DNA of 64,000 bases. It comes from Serripes groenlandicus. Lineage: Eukaryota; Mollusca; Bivalvia; Cardiida; Cardiidae. The stretch covers positions 196,123,706 through 196,187,705 of the forward strand of contig JASEVX010000001.1 in assembly GCA_031761405.1 (NCBI GenBank), written 5' to 3'. Positions 12,117 through 22,313 of this stretch are shown piece after piece. The notes below the pieces were generated by a model that saw only the letters and a list, made by a program, of their open reading frames with translations, had not been told where the DNA came from and did no database searches. The position numbers were made by a program, and so were the translations under genes. Numbering within the stretch: position 1 is the stretch's first letter; every line of letters starts with the position of its first letter.

Positions 12117-12206
12117 AACAAGAGGTTGTTTTTGGGAAAAACGTATGTCTCCCCCAAGGGGTATTTGTCTGGCTGACTGTATTTTGTCAGTTAGTGATTT
12201 ATTTTA

Positions 12207-14903
12207 AACAAGAGGGCCATGATGGCCCTTGAATCGCTCACCTGATTTTTTTTTTTTTTCACTTTAGCTATATAAGCCCCGCCCCCTGGCAGCCATAGTT
12301 TCTGACCAATCAACTTGGCTTGAAGGAATCTGATAGAGGGTCACCCTAGGAACATTTCTACAAAATTATTTGAAAATCGGCCAGATACTTTTGGAGGAGA
12401 AGATTTTTTAAGTTTTCACTATAGCCATATAATGCAAAATAGCCCTGCCCACTGGCGGCCATGTTTTTTGACCAATCAACATGGCTTGAAGGAATCTGAA
12501 AGTGGGTCATCCAAGGAACATTTCTACAAAATTATTTGAAAATCGGGCTGACACTTTTGGAGGAGAAGATTTTTTAAGTTTGCACTATAGCCATATAATG
12601 CAAAATAGCCCTGCCCACTGGCGGCCATGTTTTCTGACCAATCAACATGTTTTGAAGGAATCTGAAAGTGGGTCATCCAAGGAACATTTCTACAAAATTA
12701 TTTGAAAATCGGGCTGACACTTTTGGAGAAGATTTTTTAAGTTTGCACTATAGCCATATAAGGCAAAATAGCCCCGCCCCCTGGCGGCCGTGTTTTTCGA
12801 CCAATCAACATGGCTTGAAGGAATCTGGTAGAGGGTCATCCAAGGAACATTTCTACAAAATTATTTGAAAATCTGCCAAGCAGTTTGGGAGATGAAGAAT
12901 TTTGAAGTTTTTTTCGTTTCGTTGCCATGGAAACCAGAATTCTGCATGGATCCAAAACAAGAGGCCCAAGAGGGCCAGTATCGCTCCACGGCCATAAGGC
13001 AAAAATAAAATCTCCAAACAGCCCTGCCCCGTGGTGGCTATTTTTTTTACCAACCACCATGGCTTAAAGGAATCTTGTAGAGTGTCACCAAAGGAATGTT
13101 TCTGCAAAATTATTTGAAAATATGCCTGACACTTTCGGAGGAGAAGATTTTTTAAGTTTTCACTATGGTCATATAAGTTAAAATAGCCCCGCCCTCTGGC
13201 GGCCATGTTTTTCGACCAATCAACATGGCTTGAAGGAATCTGATAGAGGGTCACCCAATGAACATTTCTACAAAATTATTTGAAAATCGGCTGAACACTT
13301 TCGGAGAAGAAGATGTTTTAAGTTTTCACTATAGCTATATAACGCAAAAAAGCCCCGCCCCCTGGCGGCCATGTTTTTCGCCCAATCAACATTTCTTGAA
13401 GGAATCTAATTAAGGTTCACACAAGGAACATTTCTACAAAATTATTTGAAAATCGGCCTGACACTTTTGGAGGAGAAGATTTTTTAAGTTTGCTCTTTAG
13501 CCATATAGGCAAAATAGCCCCGCCCTGTGACGGCCATGTTTTTTTACCAATCAATATGGCTTGAAGGAATCTGATAGAGGGTCACCCACGGAACATTTCT
13601 ACATAATTATTTGAAAATCTGCTGAACACTTTTTGAGAAGAAGATTATTTAAGTTTTCACTATAGCTATATAAGGCAAAAAAGCCCCGCCCCCTGGCGGC
13701 CATGTTTTTCGCCCAATCAAAATTTCTTGAAGGAATCTAATAAAGGGTCACCCAAGGAACATTTCTACAAAATTATTTGAAAATCAGCCTGACACTTTCG
13801 GAGAAGAAGATTTTTTAAGTTCTCACTATTTTTATCTTTCGGTTGCCATGGAAACCAGAATTTTGAATGGATCAAAAAAAATTGAAGGAATTTAGTAGAG
13901 GACATTGAGAGGATGCTTCCCATGAAGTTTCAACCAAATTGGCCAAGTGGTTAGGGAGAAGAAGTCGTTTAAAGGAAAAAGTTAACGCACGCACGCACGC
14001 ACAGACGCACAACGGACAATTCGCCATGACATAAGCTCGACTGGCTTTCAGCCAGTGGAGCTAAAAATTGAAGGAATTCTGGTGAGGTCATTGAGAGGAT
14101 GCTTTCTGTGAAGTTTCATCCCAATTGACCAACTGGTTACTGAGGAGAAGATGTTGAAGATTTTTTAAGTTTTCACTTTGGCCATATAAGGCAAAATAGC
14201 CCCCGCCCCCTGGCGGCCATGTTTTTCGACCAATCAACATTGCTTGAAGGAATCTGATAGAGGGTCACCCAAGGAACATTTCTACAAAATTATTTGAAAA
14301 TCGGCCTGACACTTATGGAGGAGAAGATTTTTTAAGTTTTCACTATAGCCATAAAAGGCAAAATAACCCGCCCCCTGGCGGCCATGTTTTTTGACCAATC
14401 AACATGGCTTGAAGGAATCTGATAGAGGATCACCCAAGGAACATTTCTACAAAATTATTTGAAAATCGGCCTTATACTTTCGGAGGAGAAGATTTTTTAA
14501 GTTTTCACTATAGCCATATAAGGCAAAATAGCCCCGCCCCCCCTGGCGGCCATGTTTTTCGACCAATCAACACGGCTTGAAGGAATCTCATAGAGGGTCA
14601 TCCAAGGAACATTTCTACAAAATTATTTGAAAATCTGCCAACCAGTTTGGGAGAAGAAGAATTTTGAAGTTTTTTTCATTTCGTTGCCATGGAAACCAGA
14701 ATTCTGCATGGATCCCAAAAATTTGAAGGAAATCTCGTGAGGTCATTGAGAGGATGCTTTCTGTGAAGTTTCATCCCAATTGACCCACTGGTTACTGAGG
14801 AGAAGAAGTTGACGCACGACGCACGACGCACGACGCACGACGGACGCCGGACAAAAGGCGATCACAATAACTCACCTTGAGCAAAGCTCAGGTGAGCTAA
14901 AAA
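12207..14903 (+). mobile_element. HLE-A element 5, itself interrupted by HLE-B
   Basis: Starts AACAAGAGGGCCATGATGGC right after GTGATTTATTTT of HLE-C copy B, the same junction as HLE-A 1 in copy A. It ends with GCTCAGGTGAGCTAAAAA before GGGCAATAACTC. The 3' arm is broken after TGCATGGATCCAAAA by the HLE-B element and resumes at 14068 with TTGAAGGAATTCTGG. Confidence 0.84.
12956..14067 (+). mobile_element. HLE-B element inside HLE-A 5
   Basis: Full element from AACAAGAGGCCCAAGAGGGC to GCCAGTGGAGCTAAAAA. It has about five core units, the GAAGTTTCAACCAAATTGGC box, an ACGCACGCACGC stretch and the ACTGGCT-TTC-AGCCAGT hairpin. It is the innermost layer of the nest. ORFs overlapping its ends (12853-13254 minus) are junction artefacts. 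Confidence 0.85.
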
Positions 14904-15965
14904 GGGCAATAACTCATCCAAAAGTAGCTCAAATTAAACGCCCTCGTAATATGCGCAACAAGACATTGTACCGATGACTCCTGTGAAGTTTCATAGAAAT
15001 GTGGCAAAGGGGTTGTGAGATGAAGGCCGGACAAGAATGAAATGGCAATTTTAAAAAAAGGGCAATAACTCAACCAAAATTAGGTCAAATTAAACGCCCT
15101 CGTAATATGCGCAACTAGACGTTGTACCGATGACTCCTGTGAAGTTTCATAGAAATGTGGCAAAGGGGTTGTGAGATGAAGGCCGGACAAGAATGAAATG
15201 GCAATTTAAAAATAGGGCAATAACTCATACAAAAGTAGGTCAAATTAAACGCCCTCGTAATATGCGCAACAACACATTGTACCGATGACTCCTGTGAAGT
15301 TCCATAGAAATGTGGCAAAGGGGTTGTGAGATGAAGGCCAGACAAGAATGAAATGGCAATTTTAAAAAAAGGGCAATAACTCAACCAAAATTAGGTCAAA
15401 TTAAACGCCCTCGTAATATGCGCAACTAGACGTTGTACCGATGACTCCTGTGAAGTTTCATAGAAATGTGGCAAAGGGGTTGTGAGATGAAGGCCGGACA
15501 AGAATGAAATGGCAATTTTAAAAAAAGGGCAATAACTCATCCAAAAGTAGGTCAAATTAAACGCCCTCGTAATATGCGCAGCTAGATGTTGTACCGATGA
15601 CTCCTGTGAAGTTTCATAGAAATGTGGCAAAGGGGTTGTGAGATGAAGACCGGACAAGAATGAAATGGCAATTTTAAAAAAAGGTCAATAACTCATCCAA
15701 AAGTAGGTCAAATTAAACGCCCTCGTAATATGCGCAACTAGACGTTGTACCGATGACTCCTGTGAAGTTTCATAGAAATGTGGCAAAGGGGTTGTGAGAT
15801 GAAGGCCGGACAAGAATGAAATGGCAATTTTAAGAAAGGGCAATAACTCATCCAAAAGTAGGTCAAATTAAACGCCCTCGTAATATGCGCAACTAGACGT
15901 TGTACCGATGACTCCTGTGAAGTTTCATAGAAATGTGGCCAAGGGGTTGTGAGATAAAGGCCGGA
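14904..15965 (+). repeat. HLE-C core array, about seven units of 155 bp
   Basis: Longest uninterrupted HLE-C core: tandem GGGCAATAACTC units at ~157-bp spacing, highly alike, ending in GGCCGGACAAGAAATGTGGA and the ACAGACAG run. Minus-strand ORFs of 76-108 residues here are repeat read-through with a recurring ~52-residue period. Confidence 0.9.
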
Positions 15966-15984
15966 CAAGAAATGTGGACGCCCT

Positions 15985-15993
15985 GACAGACAG

Positions 15994-16027
<34 letters not shown>
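15985..16027. repeat. (CAGA)n run before the HLE-C 3' hairpin
   Basis: CAGA/CGGA tetramers directly before GGCGCAGGCAAAAGC and the terminal hairpin. The paired copy A end at 16341-16370 has a shorter run. Confidence 0.88.
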
Positions 16028-16028
<1 letters not shown>

Positions 16029-16072
16029 GCGCAGGCAAAAGCAATATGTCTCCTCCGGAGGGAGGAGACATA

Positions 16073-16413
16073 ATTAAACGCCCTCGTAATATGCGCAACT
16101 AGACGTTGTACCGATGACTCCTGTGAAGTTTCATAGAAATGTGGCCAAGGGTTTGTGAGATGAAGGCCGGACAAGAATGAAATGGCAATTTAAAAAAAGG
16201 GCAATAACTCATCCAAAAGTAGGTCAAATTAAACGCCCTCGTAATATGCGCAACAAGACATTGTACCGATGACTCCTGTGAAGTTTCATAGAAATGTGGC
16301 CAAGGGGTTGTGAGATAAAGGCCGGACAAGAAATGTGGACGTACAGACAGACAGACAGACAGACAGACGGCGCAGGCAAAAGCAATATGTCTCCTCCGGA
16401 GGGGGGAGACATA
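16073..16413 (+). mobile_element. HLE-C copy A, 3' remainder
   Basis: Completion of the core unit interrupted at 12117, one more unit, then the second 3' end with ACAGACAG run, GGCGCAGGCAAAAGCAATAT and the hairpin closing at GACATA. Finding two complete 3' ends in series is what identifies the nesting. Confidence 0.83.
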
Positions 16414-16897
16414 CAACAATTTCAATGAGATTTAACTGTTTAGTTGATATTATATTTCGAAGGTGGTCTAATTTATAAATATTGGACTACATTTCAACAT
16501 TTGTTAAAGTATGATATAATTAGGATGCCAAGCTAATATCATTTTGAGAAAAAGAGAAAACTCATGTCTTCAGCGATTCAACTCATTGTTTTAAAAGTAG
16601 ATTGCTGCAAAGGTGTCCACTGTTGACTTTAATAGAGGAAAGGTAAAATGACGTGCTATTGCATGCAAATCCTAAATTGTCTGTTTTGTGGTTTTATTGA
16701 AAAATAATAAAATTCAAATATTCTGACAAACATCTTGAAAAGTGTATGTGGAATTCACAAATCTTATAATTATTCGTTAATGAAAGCACTGTATACATAC
16801 TAAGAGACTAATGATTGGCAAGATTTCTCATTTCCATTACTGTTTATGATCAATAATTAGTTGGTTGTGTGTATGGTCAACCTACTTTGGAATGGAG
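16414..16897. other. AT-rich unique stretch
   Basis: No ORF, repeat or RNA gene recognised. It leads into the 228-bp duplication. Confidence 0.4.
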
Positions 16898-17353
16898 ATT
16901 GATCATAAACAATGAAAGGCTTCAATTATCATTCACTTCGTTGACAAAACAATGCAAGTTATGATACAATTTCACTTGACCCCACCCCTGATGTTCCAAT
17001 ACTCCCCTCAGTTGATAACTGTTTATTCAACTACTATAATGTTAGTGTTATGCATAACTGCACTATGGATATCCGGCGACATTGATGCGTTGCATCAACT
17101 TTCTCTTGTAAACAGCATGAGACGAATTGATCATAAACAATGAAAGGCTTCAATTATCATTCACTTCGTTGACAAAACAATGCAAGTTATGATACATTTT
17201 CACTTGACCCCACCCCTGATGTTCCAATACTCCCCTCAGTTGATAACTGTTTATTCAACTACTATAATGTTAGTGTTATGCATAACTGCACTATGGATAT
17301 CCGGCGACATTGATGCGTTGCATCAACTTTCTCTTGTAAACAGCATGAGACGA
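16898..17353 (+). repeat. 228-bp tandem duplication
   Basis: Two direct copies (16898-17125 and 17126-17353) starting ATTGATCATAAACAATGAAA. They differ by eye only at ACAATTTCAC versus ACATTTTCAC, so the duplication is recent. The unit length is a multiple of three, so an ORF starting at ATGCAAGTTATGATAC is duplicated. The second ORF continues to 17401 (73 codons) with a hydrophobic stretch then a basic tail. A plausible splice acceptor (ACTCCCCTCAG) lies inside each unit and AATAAA follows at ~17502. Coding status is unproven; I favour non-coding. Confidence 0.8.
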
Positions 17354-17500
17354 AGATGCCAAGCCGTAATCCAAAGAAACGGAGGACATACCAGATATTG
17401 ACACTTGTTGTGAGATTTTGAAATCTACCCCCTATAATGTTAAGAAGCAGCTTATTGTGAAACCGACTTCATGTTTCAGTTTCTGATTGTTAACTTGTGT

Positions 17501-17508
17501 ACAATAAA
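17501..17508 (+). promoter_or_regulatory. Possible polyadenylation signal
   Basis: ACAATAAAATG about 100 bases after the stop of the 17180-17401 ORF. Such hexamers are common by chance in AT-rich DNA. Listed only because it sits in the right place if that ORF were a last exon. Confidence 0.2.
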
Positions 17509-17670
17509 ATGATTATGTATTCGAAAATTCTTAATGCTTTTATCATGATTGCCTTTCCTGTAAAAGTATACTCACAGGGAGTAACTATACTGACTAAACT
17601 TCTTTTTCTCAGTATATATAGCTTGATTATTGAATACAGGCCCTGATCAGCATACATTCACAGGCTATTT

Positions 17671-17888
17671 TATCCCTTTCTCACATACAACAACTCTGCA
17701 GCAGATGTCTTCCACAACATATTGGCAACAATATAGAAAATCTAAATATATTGAAGCTTAATTATTCAATAGTGTTGAATTTATTGAGCCAAAAGGTAAA
17801 ATTGTTCATTATGAAAAATCTCTTTTTTTGCCTCAGTGTTTTCAAAAGTCGTATTCTGCAGATGCATCTGTAAGAGGGAAAGGCTTAA
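17671..17888. mobile_element. TTAA MITE, diverged
   Basis: Left end TATCCCTTTCTCACATACAA with CTGCAGCAGA. Right end CTGCAGATGCATCTGTAAG then AGGGAAAGGCTTAA. The left target has decayed from TTAA to TTAT. Confidence 0.75.
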
Positions 17889-18013
17889 TTAATTAAGCCT
17901 TATTTTTCCTTAAATACTATAGGACTGGTATTTTACCTTATAACATGACTTTGACAATATAAGAAATGATGAAAAAGAACAAAGTATTAAACATTGGTAT
18001 GGCATATACTCAC

Positions 18014-18145
18014 TAATTTTTCCACAGATGGTGAGCTCTTTAAAGTTTTAAACGCCTTTTTCCACATTCCCCGAATCATCGAGGGATTTTTCTTCTCTTG
18101 TTCATCGTCCACTGACCCATTTTGTTTCGGCGTCAGTAACTCAAT
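18014..18145 (-). CDS. Internal coding exon of an unidentified host gene
   Basis: On the minus strand a 132-bp open segment is framed by a strong acceptor (pyrimidine-rich TTCTTTCTTTCATTCCAG, with a TAAC branch-like motif upstream) and a strong donor (TTA|GTGAGTAT). It encodes exactly 44 codons in phase 0 at both ends. The product is polar and charged at first (TPKQNGSVDDEQEKKN) and ends in a basic, partly amphipathic segment (MIRGMWKKAFKTLKS). Base composition is richer in GC than the surrounding AT-rich intron-like DNA. I do not recognise the family. Such a short exon could come from a scaffold or signalling protein, but that is guesswork. No partner exon could be assigned within the window, so introns probably exceed several kb. 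It is the only convincing host protein-coding segment seen here. Confidence 0.7.
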
Positions 18146-18217
18146 CTGGAATGAAAGAAAGAATTATGATAACTAACTTCCTAAAAACATGATTTCCATC
18201 TACGGTCACATTATGAT

Positions 18218-18380
18218 GTAACTGCAGCAGACAACTTTTGAAAACGTTGTTGCAAATGGAGAAATTGCTCATGAGTTATTAAATAGTTCTTCTATCATTC
18301 ATAGAGGTTAATCATATTTTTGCCTCAACATTTTCAGTCATCTGCTGTACATTTGTCGGTGTTTTAGAAAAGGGTAATTT
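18218..18380. mobile_element. TTAA MITE remnant
   Basis: Carries CTGCAGCAGACAACTTTTGA, GTTGTTGCAAATGGAGAAAT, TTTTTGCCTCAACATTTTCA and GTCATCTGCTG in family order, but both termini are eroded. Confidence 0.6.
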
Positions 18381-19185
18381 TTGTCATGAGGAATTAAGAG
18401 GTCACTGCTTTATGACATTTTTGAACTCTTGTTTAATTTCAATGACATTTTTGAACTCCATGAATTTAACAGTAGAAATGTTCACAATAGAACGGAATTT
18501 AGATAACTATGCAGGGATACATGTACAATACTTTCAATATTTAATATAGGAAAACAATTAAAAAGACTCATTTTGAGAATGTTTTCTATTAAACAGATTA
18601 TTTTCAACTGTATATTAGCATTTAAGTATTATTTTGGCATGTTTTCAAATCTGTCCTTTGATATTTAGAAATGTTTTAACTGTGGTTAACTAGAAAATCA
18701 CGCAAGTTGGCTGTTATGTCAAAGACTTTCATATTACATCCAAGAAAATAAAAATATTAACAACATTTTAATTTATAGACATACTTTTGAATGAAAAACA
18801 CGGGTACCAATGGAATAAAGACACATGGAGAAGAAATATACATACATGTATTAATCATTTAGTTGAGCTACACACATTGTTTTGAACTTGTTGAAAGAAA
18901 GGGCCTTTTATCAGTGACAATATGTTAAAAAGTTGATGTTAGAAAATGATTGTAGTAATTTTTAGTACATTTATCCTCATGATTTGATTTTATGATTTTA
19001 AAAAAAGAAAAAATATATATATATATTTTTTTTTTTTTAAATTTTCGAATTTTCGAAAATCGTAAGTTTCTCCCTCACGATCTTGGGGGTGGGGTTACGC
19101 CCTTCAAATCGTGAGACTCACGATTGAATCTGGAGGGTTGGTAAGCATGGAAATGTCACTTTAGTACTTTGATTCTCAAAGGGAG
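18381..19185. other. AT-rich unique stretch with simple-sequence tracts
   Basis: No gene seen. It contains (TA)n/poly-T at ~19009-19040 and a short region with CTCACGAT / ATCGTGAG inverted motifs at ~19073-19125 flanking a GC-richer patch. Confidence 0.4.
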
Positions 19186-19212
19186 ATTAGTCCAATGTAG
19201 TACCATGATTGC

Positions 19213-19395
19213 TAATTTACTGTAGAATGCCGGGTACCAGACTAGATTGCTATGGGAGTATGTACTATTTTATTGTAGGATGCTGGGTACTAGACTAGAT
19301 TGCTATGGGAGTATATACTAATTTACTGTATTATGCCGGGTACCAGACCAGATGTAGGATGCCGGGTACCAGACTACACTGCTATGGAAGTATAT
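19213..19395. repeat. Short tandem array, ~60-bp unit
   Basis: Three to four diverged copies of TTACTGTAGAATGCCGGGTA followed by CCAGACTAGATTGCTATGGG and AGTATATACTA. One copy is shortened. Confidence 0.8.
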
Positions 19396-19410
19396 ACATG
19401 ATATAGCATC

Positions 19411-19617
19411 TTAACCCATCCCACATGCGGGTGTCTTTTGGTTGCCTCAGTAATAGACAACTTTTAGAAATATTGTGGCAAATAGAGAAATTGCTTACAA
19501 TGTTTTCAAATCAAATGTTTGATAATTATACCTTTATTTGTACATATTTTTCCATATCTAGTCCTGGATGTTTCCATAGTTGTCCGTTATAGATTTGTTG
19601 TATGTGAGGAAGGTTAA
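19411..19617. mobile_element. TTAA MITE
   Basis: TTAACCCATCCCACATGCGG at the left and TGTATGTGAGGAAGGTTAA at the right. The internal ATTGTGGCAAATAGAGAAAT and AGTTGTCCGTTATAG are diverged family motifs. Confidence 0.75.
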
Positions 19618-19757
19618 CAGAAATGGAACACAATGCTCTTAATGGTGGACTACTGTATGGATCACAATGCCTCTACATGTTAATAATATTTTCTTCTATG
19701 CTTACCCATAAATTATAGAAACTTCTCAGTGAATTAGAATCCTATAATCACACCGGT

Positions 19758-19855
19758 GAGATAATGACTTTTGTAGTGAGATTATGACTTTTGTAGTGAG
19801 ATTATGACTTTTGTAGTGAGATTATGACTTTTGCCGTGAGATTATGACTTTTCAA
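19758..19855. repeat. 20-bp tandem repeat, five units
   Basis: GAGATTATGACTTTTGTAGT repeated, with the last units changed to GCCGTGAG and CAATGGG. Confidence 0.9.
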
Positions 19856-20939
19856 TGGGATGGAACTACTTTTTTCTCCATATTGTTGATCGAATTTATG
19901 AAAAAACTGAGTAACAAAACTAATAACAACTCGACTTAAAGATTTGTGAATTGGCCTGTTAGACTTACATTTAATGATGTGAATCAACACAAGTCACTGT
20001 TTATATTAAAATAATAGTTGCAGTGATTTTTAAGAACCTATACTTGACTGTAGATCTATTGTTTTTTAGATAATATATGCAATATCTTTCTCTAGGCTTG
20101 AATGATTTTGATTTTAATAACTATTGCGGATATGTATGGCTATACTCAGGAGTATTCAAATGAGGAACACTGGAAGGAAGCTAGATTTTGATATTTACTC
20201 ATTGTTCTTTTTGCGTTATGTTTGCAGGCATAGTATTATAAATAAAACAAATATAAGAATGTTACGAGAAACAGGCATCGAATAAATCAGATGTAATGTT
20301 ATCATAAGAATAGAGTTTTAGAGTAGGCATATTCTTATTATATAGGAATAATGTATGCTGCCTGTTTTAATCCTCAATATATATCTAGCCATCTTGTAAG
20401 AATAAGTTTTCTGTTTTGAGTGAAATTTTCTCTTCGCCGATATTAGCGATATCAAACATAATTTCCTCTGTAAATGGCTTCCATCCAATAAATCTCTGCG
20501 ATATATTGACAAATAAAATAATTACAATTCTTTATGAAGATATGGTTAAAATACACAGTTGAATATTTTAGCGAAACCTTCCAAACAATTCTTCAAGGGG
20601 CGGATGAATTACATCCGCAAAAATAACCGAAGAAAGAGTTCCGTAGACATGGATCGCCAAGAATACGATTTAAGCTATAGTTTGTCACTGAAAATATTTC
20701 TTTAAAAAGATAAAATGAGTTTTCGTCAATATTACACATTAAATATTAAACCAAAGTGTATACTTTAAAAAATCATCTAATATATGGACCACATTACGCC
20801 AACATCTTGTAATTCGACTGGGGCGTAACAAACGGGGAATGAATTACGACTGGGGCTCCATACAGGGGAATTAATTACTAAGTCAGCATAAGTTATGTCA
20901 ATTGTTACCCCTCAGCACTTTAAGAAAACTCATTTAAAG
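19856..20939. other. Unique stretch with small inverted motifs
   Basis: No gene recognised. GCGGATG-AATTA-CATCCGC is a perfect short hairpin at about 20599-20617. At 20812-20875 the text AATTCGACTGGGGC / AATTACGACTGGGGC is repeated twice. Both may be remnants of a small element. Confidence 0.4.
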
Positions 20940-21360
20940 CATTAAAGAAATAGACCAAGACGGATGTTTGATGCAAAGCATCAAAGAGAAGCCGCAATAT
21001 TTCGTTTCACATGAAGAAATAAGAAAAAAAATCATTTAAATCCACAAACATTAGAACAATTTAATCTGAAGTCAGTAATGCTGATATCGGTTATTGAAGA
21101 TATAAGTTTTATGTAGGATATTTAACCTGACAGGGTCTGTGTTTTAAGTGAATGAGATAATTTAGAGTTAAACTGATCATGAAAAGTGACATAATACTAA
21201 AGATAAATGGACAAGAGGTTATGATAAATTTAAATTAGTACCAAAAACAATCAACTATTTGTATTGAACACACGCCCTATTATGATAATGTTTTATTAAA
21301 TAATACTGACACACAGAAAATCTGTTTTTCATTTGTATCTGTAAGTCATGATAGTGGATA

Positions 21361-21640
21361 AGGGTTTGCCACATAAAACAAATCTGCAGTAGACGACTTT
21401 GAAATTATCAAGTAAAAAATATAAAAAATCTCTATAAATGATCGTATGATAATTGAAAAGTGATGAAATTATTGTGGCAAATGCAGATATTTCTCATTAT
21501 GAGCAATTTCTCCTTTTGCCACAATGATTTCAATGATGTTTACCCTGACAGACTTTAAAATCATCAAGTACAAAACATAGAACATCTCTATAAATGATAG
21601 TTAGATAATTGAAAGGAGTCGAAATTATTGTGGCAAATTA
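21361..21640. mobile_element. TTAA MITE remnants, partly duplicated
   Basis: GGTTTGCCACATAAAACAAA and CTGCAGTAGACGACTTTGAA, then ATTGTGGCAAATGCAGATAT. A second, similar half follows from ACAGACTTTAAAATCATC. Termini are degraded. Confidence 0.55.
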
Positions 21641-21780
21641 AGCAATTGAAAATCAAAGCTGTCGGATTGCAAACAAACAATCTGGAATTGACGAAACTGA
21701 TGTGAACTCGTGTCGTGATTAGCATTCAGAAAATCAAGGAAACGTATTTCAATGTACACGTAATCCAAGAGACTGACAAG

Positions 21781-21955
21781 AGCTGCAGCGACTTTTGAAA
21801 ACATTGTGACAAAAAGAGAAATTGATCACGAGGAATTTATCCTTTTGCTACAATGTTTTCTACTTTATGTCCATAAATTATACCTTCATTTAGCAAGATG
21901 TTCCAAATTTTACTTAATGTGCTACATATATGTTGTACGTGGGAAAGGCTAAACA
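21781..21955. mobile_element. TTAA MITE, left end eroded
   Basis: AGCTGCAGCGACTTTTGAAA, ACATTGTGACAAAAAGAGAA and CCTTTTGCTACAATGTTTTC, ending TGTTGTACGTGGGAAAGGCT. Confidence 0.65.
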
Positions 21956-22313
21956 TAGGAACTAGTTTCATTTTTTTTGAAAACATTAAACCAGTGCATG
22001 AAAATTTACTTGAATTTATTTCTCAAACTGTAAATTTACCAGTTGATATAAGAGCTGAAATGCTGTCTACATTTACAGTGATAAGTTAAATACAGTTCAG
22101 TGAATCCGATCACACTTTGTTTGTAAGAACCAGAAGATTTCATTTCATTTAAGTTTTCTGGATGTTCACATCGCATCCGTGATAAAACATGTTGTCGGCT
22201 AGGCAAAATACATCGCTATCGTGTTTACAGCGATATTCATGAATGTGAAAGCGAAAGAGAGTGAAATTGATCTTGAAACATATATTTCTGTGGTTTATAT
22301 CTGTCTGCATTTT

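Larger units (their letters stand above)
12117..16072 (+). mobile_element. HLE-C copy B, inserted into HLE-C copy A
   Basis: 5' end AACAAGAGGTTGTTTTTGGG with GTATGTCTCCCCC. The 3' end is an ACAGACAG run (15985-16027) and the 28-base hairpin TATGTCTCCTCC-GGAG-GGAGGAGACATA. The interrupted host unit reads GGTCAAA|TTAAACGCC across the insertion with nothing lost or duplicated, which is a clean no-duplication insertion at an A-T step. Its own core is 155-bp units from 14904 to ~15965. The 5' part is split from the core by HLE-A 5. Confidence 0.85.
5773..16413 (+). mobile_element. HLE-C copy A: outer shell of a nested element cluster
   Basis: 5' end at 5773-5863 is a mutated ACAAGAGG (here ACTAGAGG) followed by GTATGTCTCCCCCAAGG. 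The 3' end at 16385-16413 is ATATGTCTCC...GGGAGACATA, preceded by an ACAGACAG run. Its own sequence survives only as 155-157-bp core units at 7288-7593, 8551-8700, 10323-10473, 11884-12116 and 16073-16330. The rest is four HLE-A insertions and one HLE-C insertion (copy B). The two halves either side of copy B join cleanly: GGTCAAA at 12112-12118 continues as TTAAACGCC at 16074. The outer boundary is therefore read from sequence, not assumed. Confidence 0.8.

Noticed and set aside
12853..13254. 133-codon minus ORF
   Set aside because: Spans the junction of HLE-A and the nested HLE-B; a chimera of repeat units.
14904..16425. Minus-strand ORFs of 76-108 codons
   Set aside because: Read-through of HLE-C 155-bp units, interrupted at element joints; no independent coding signal.
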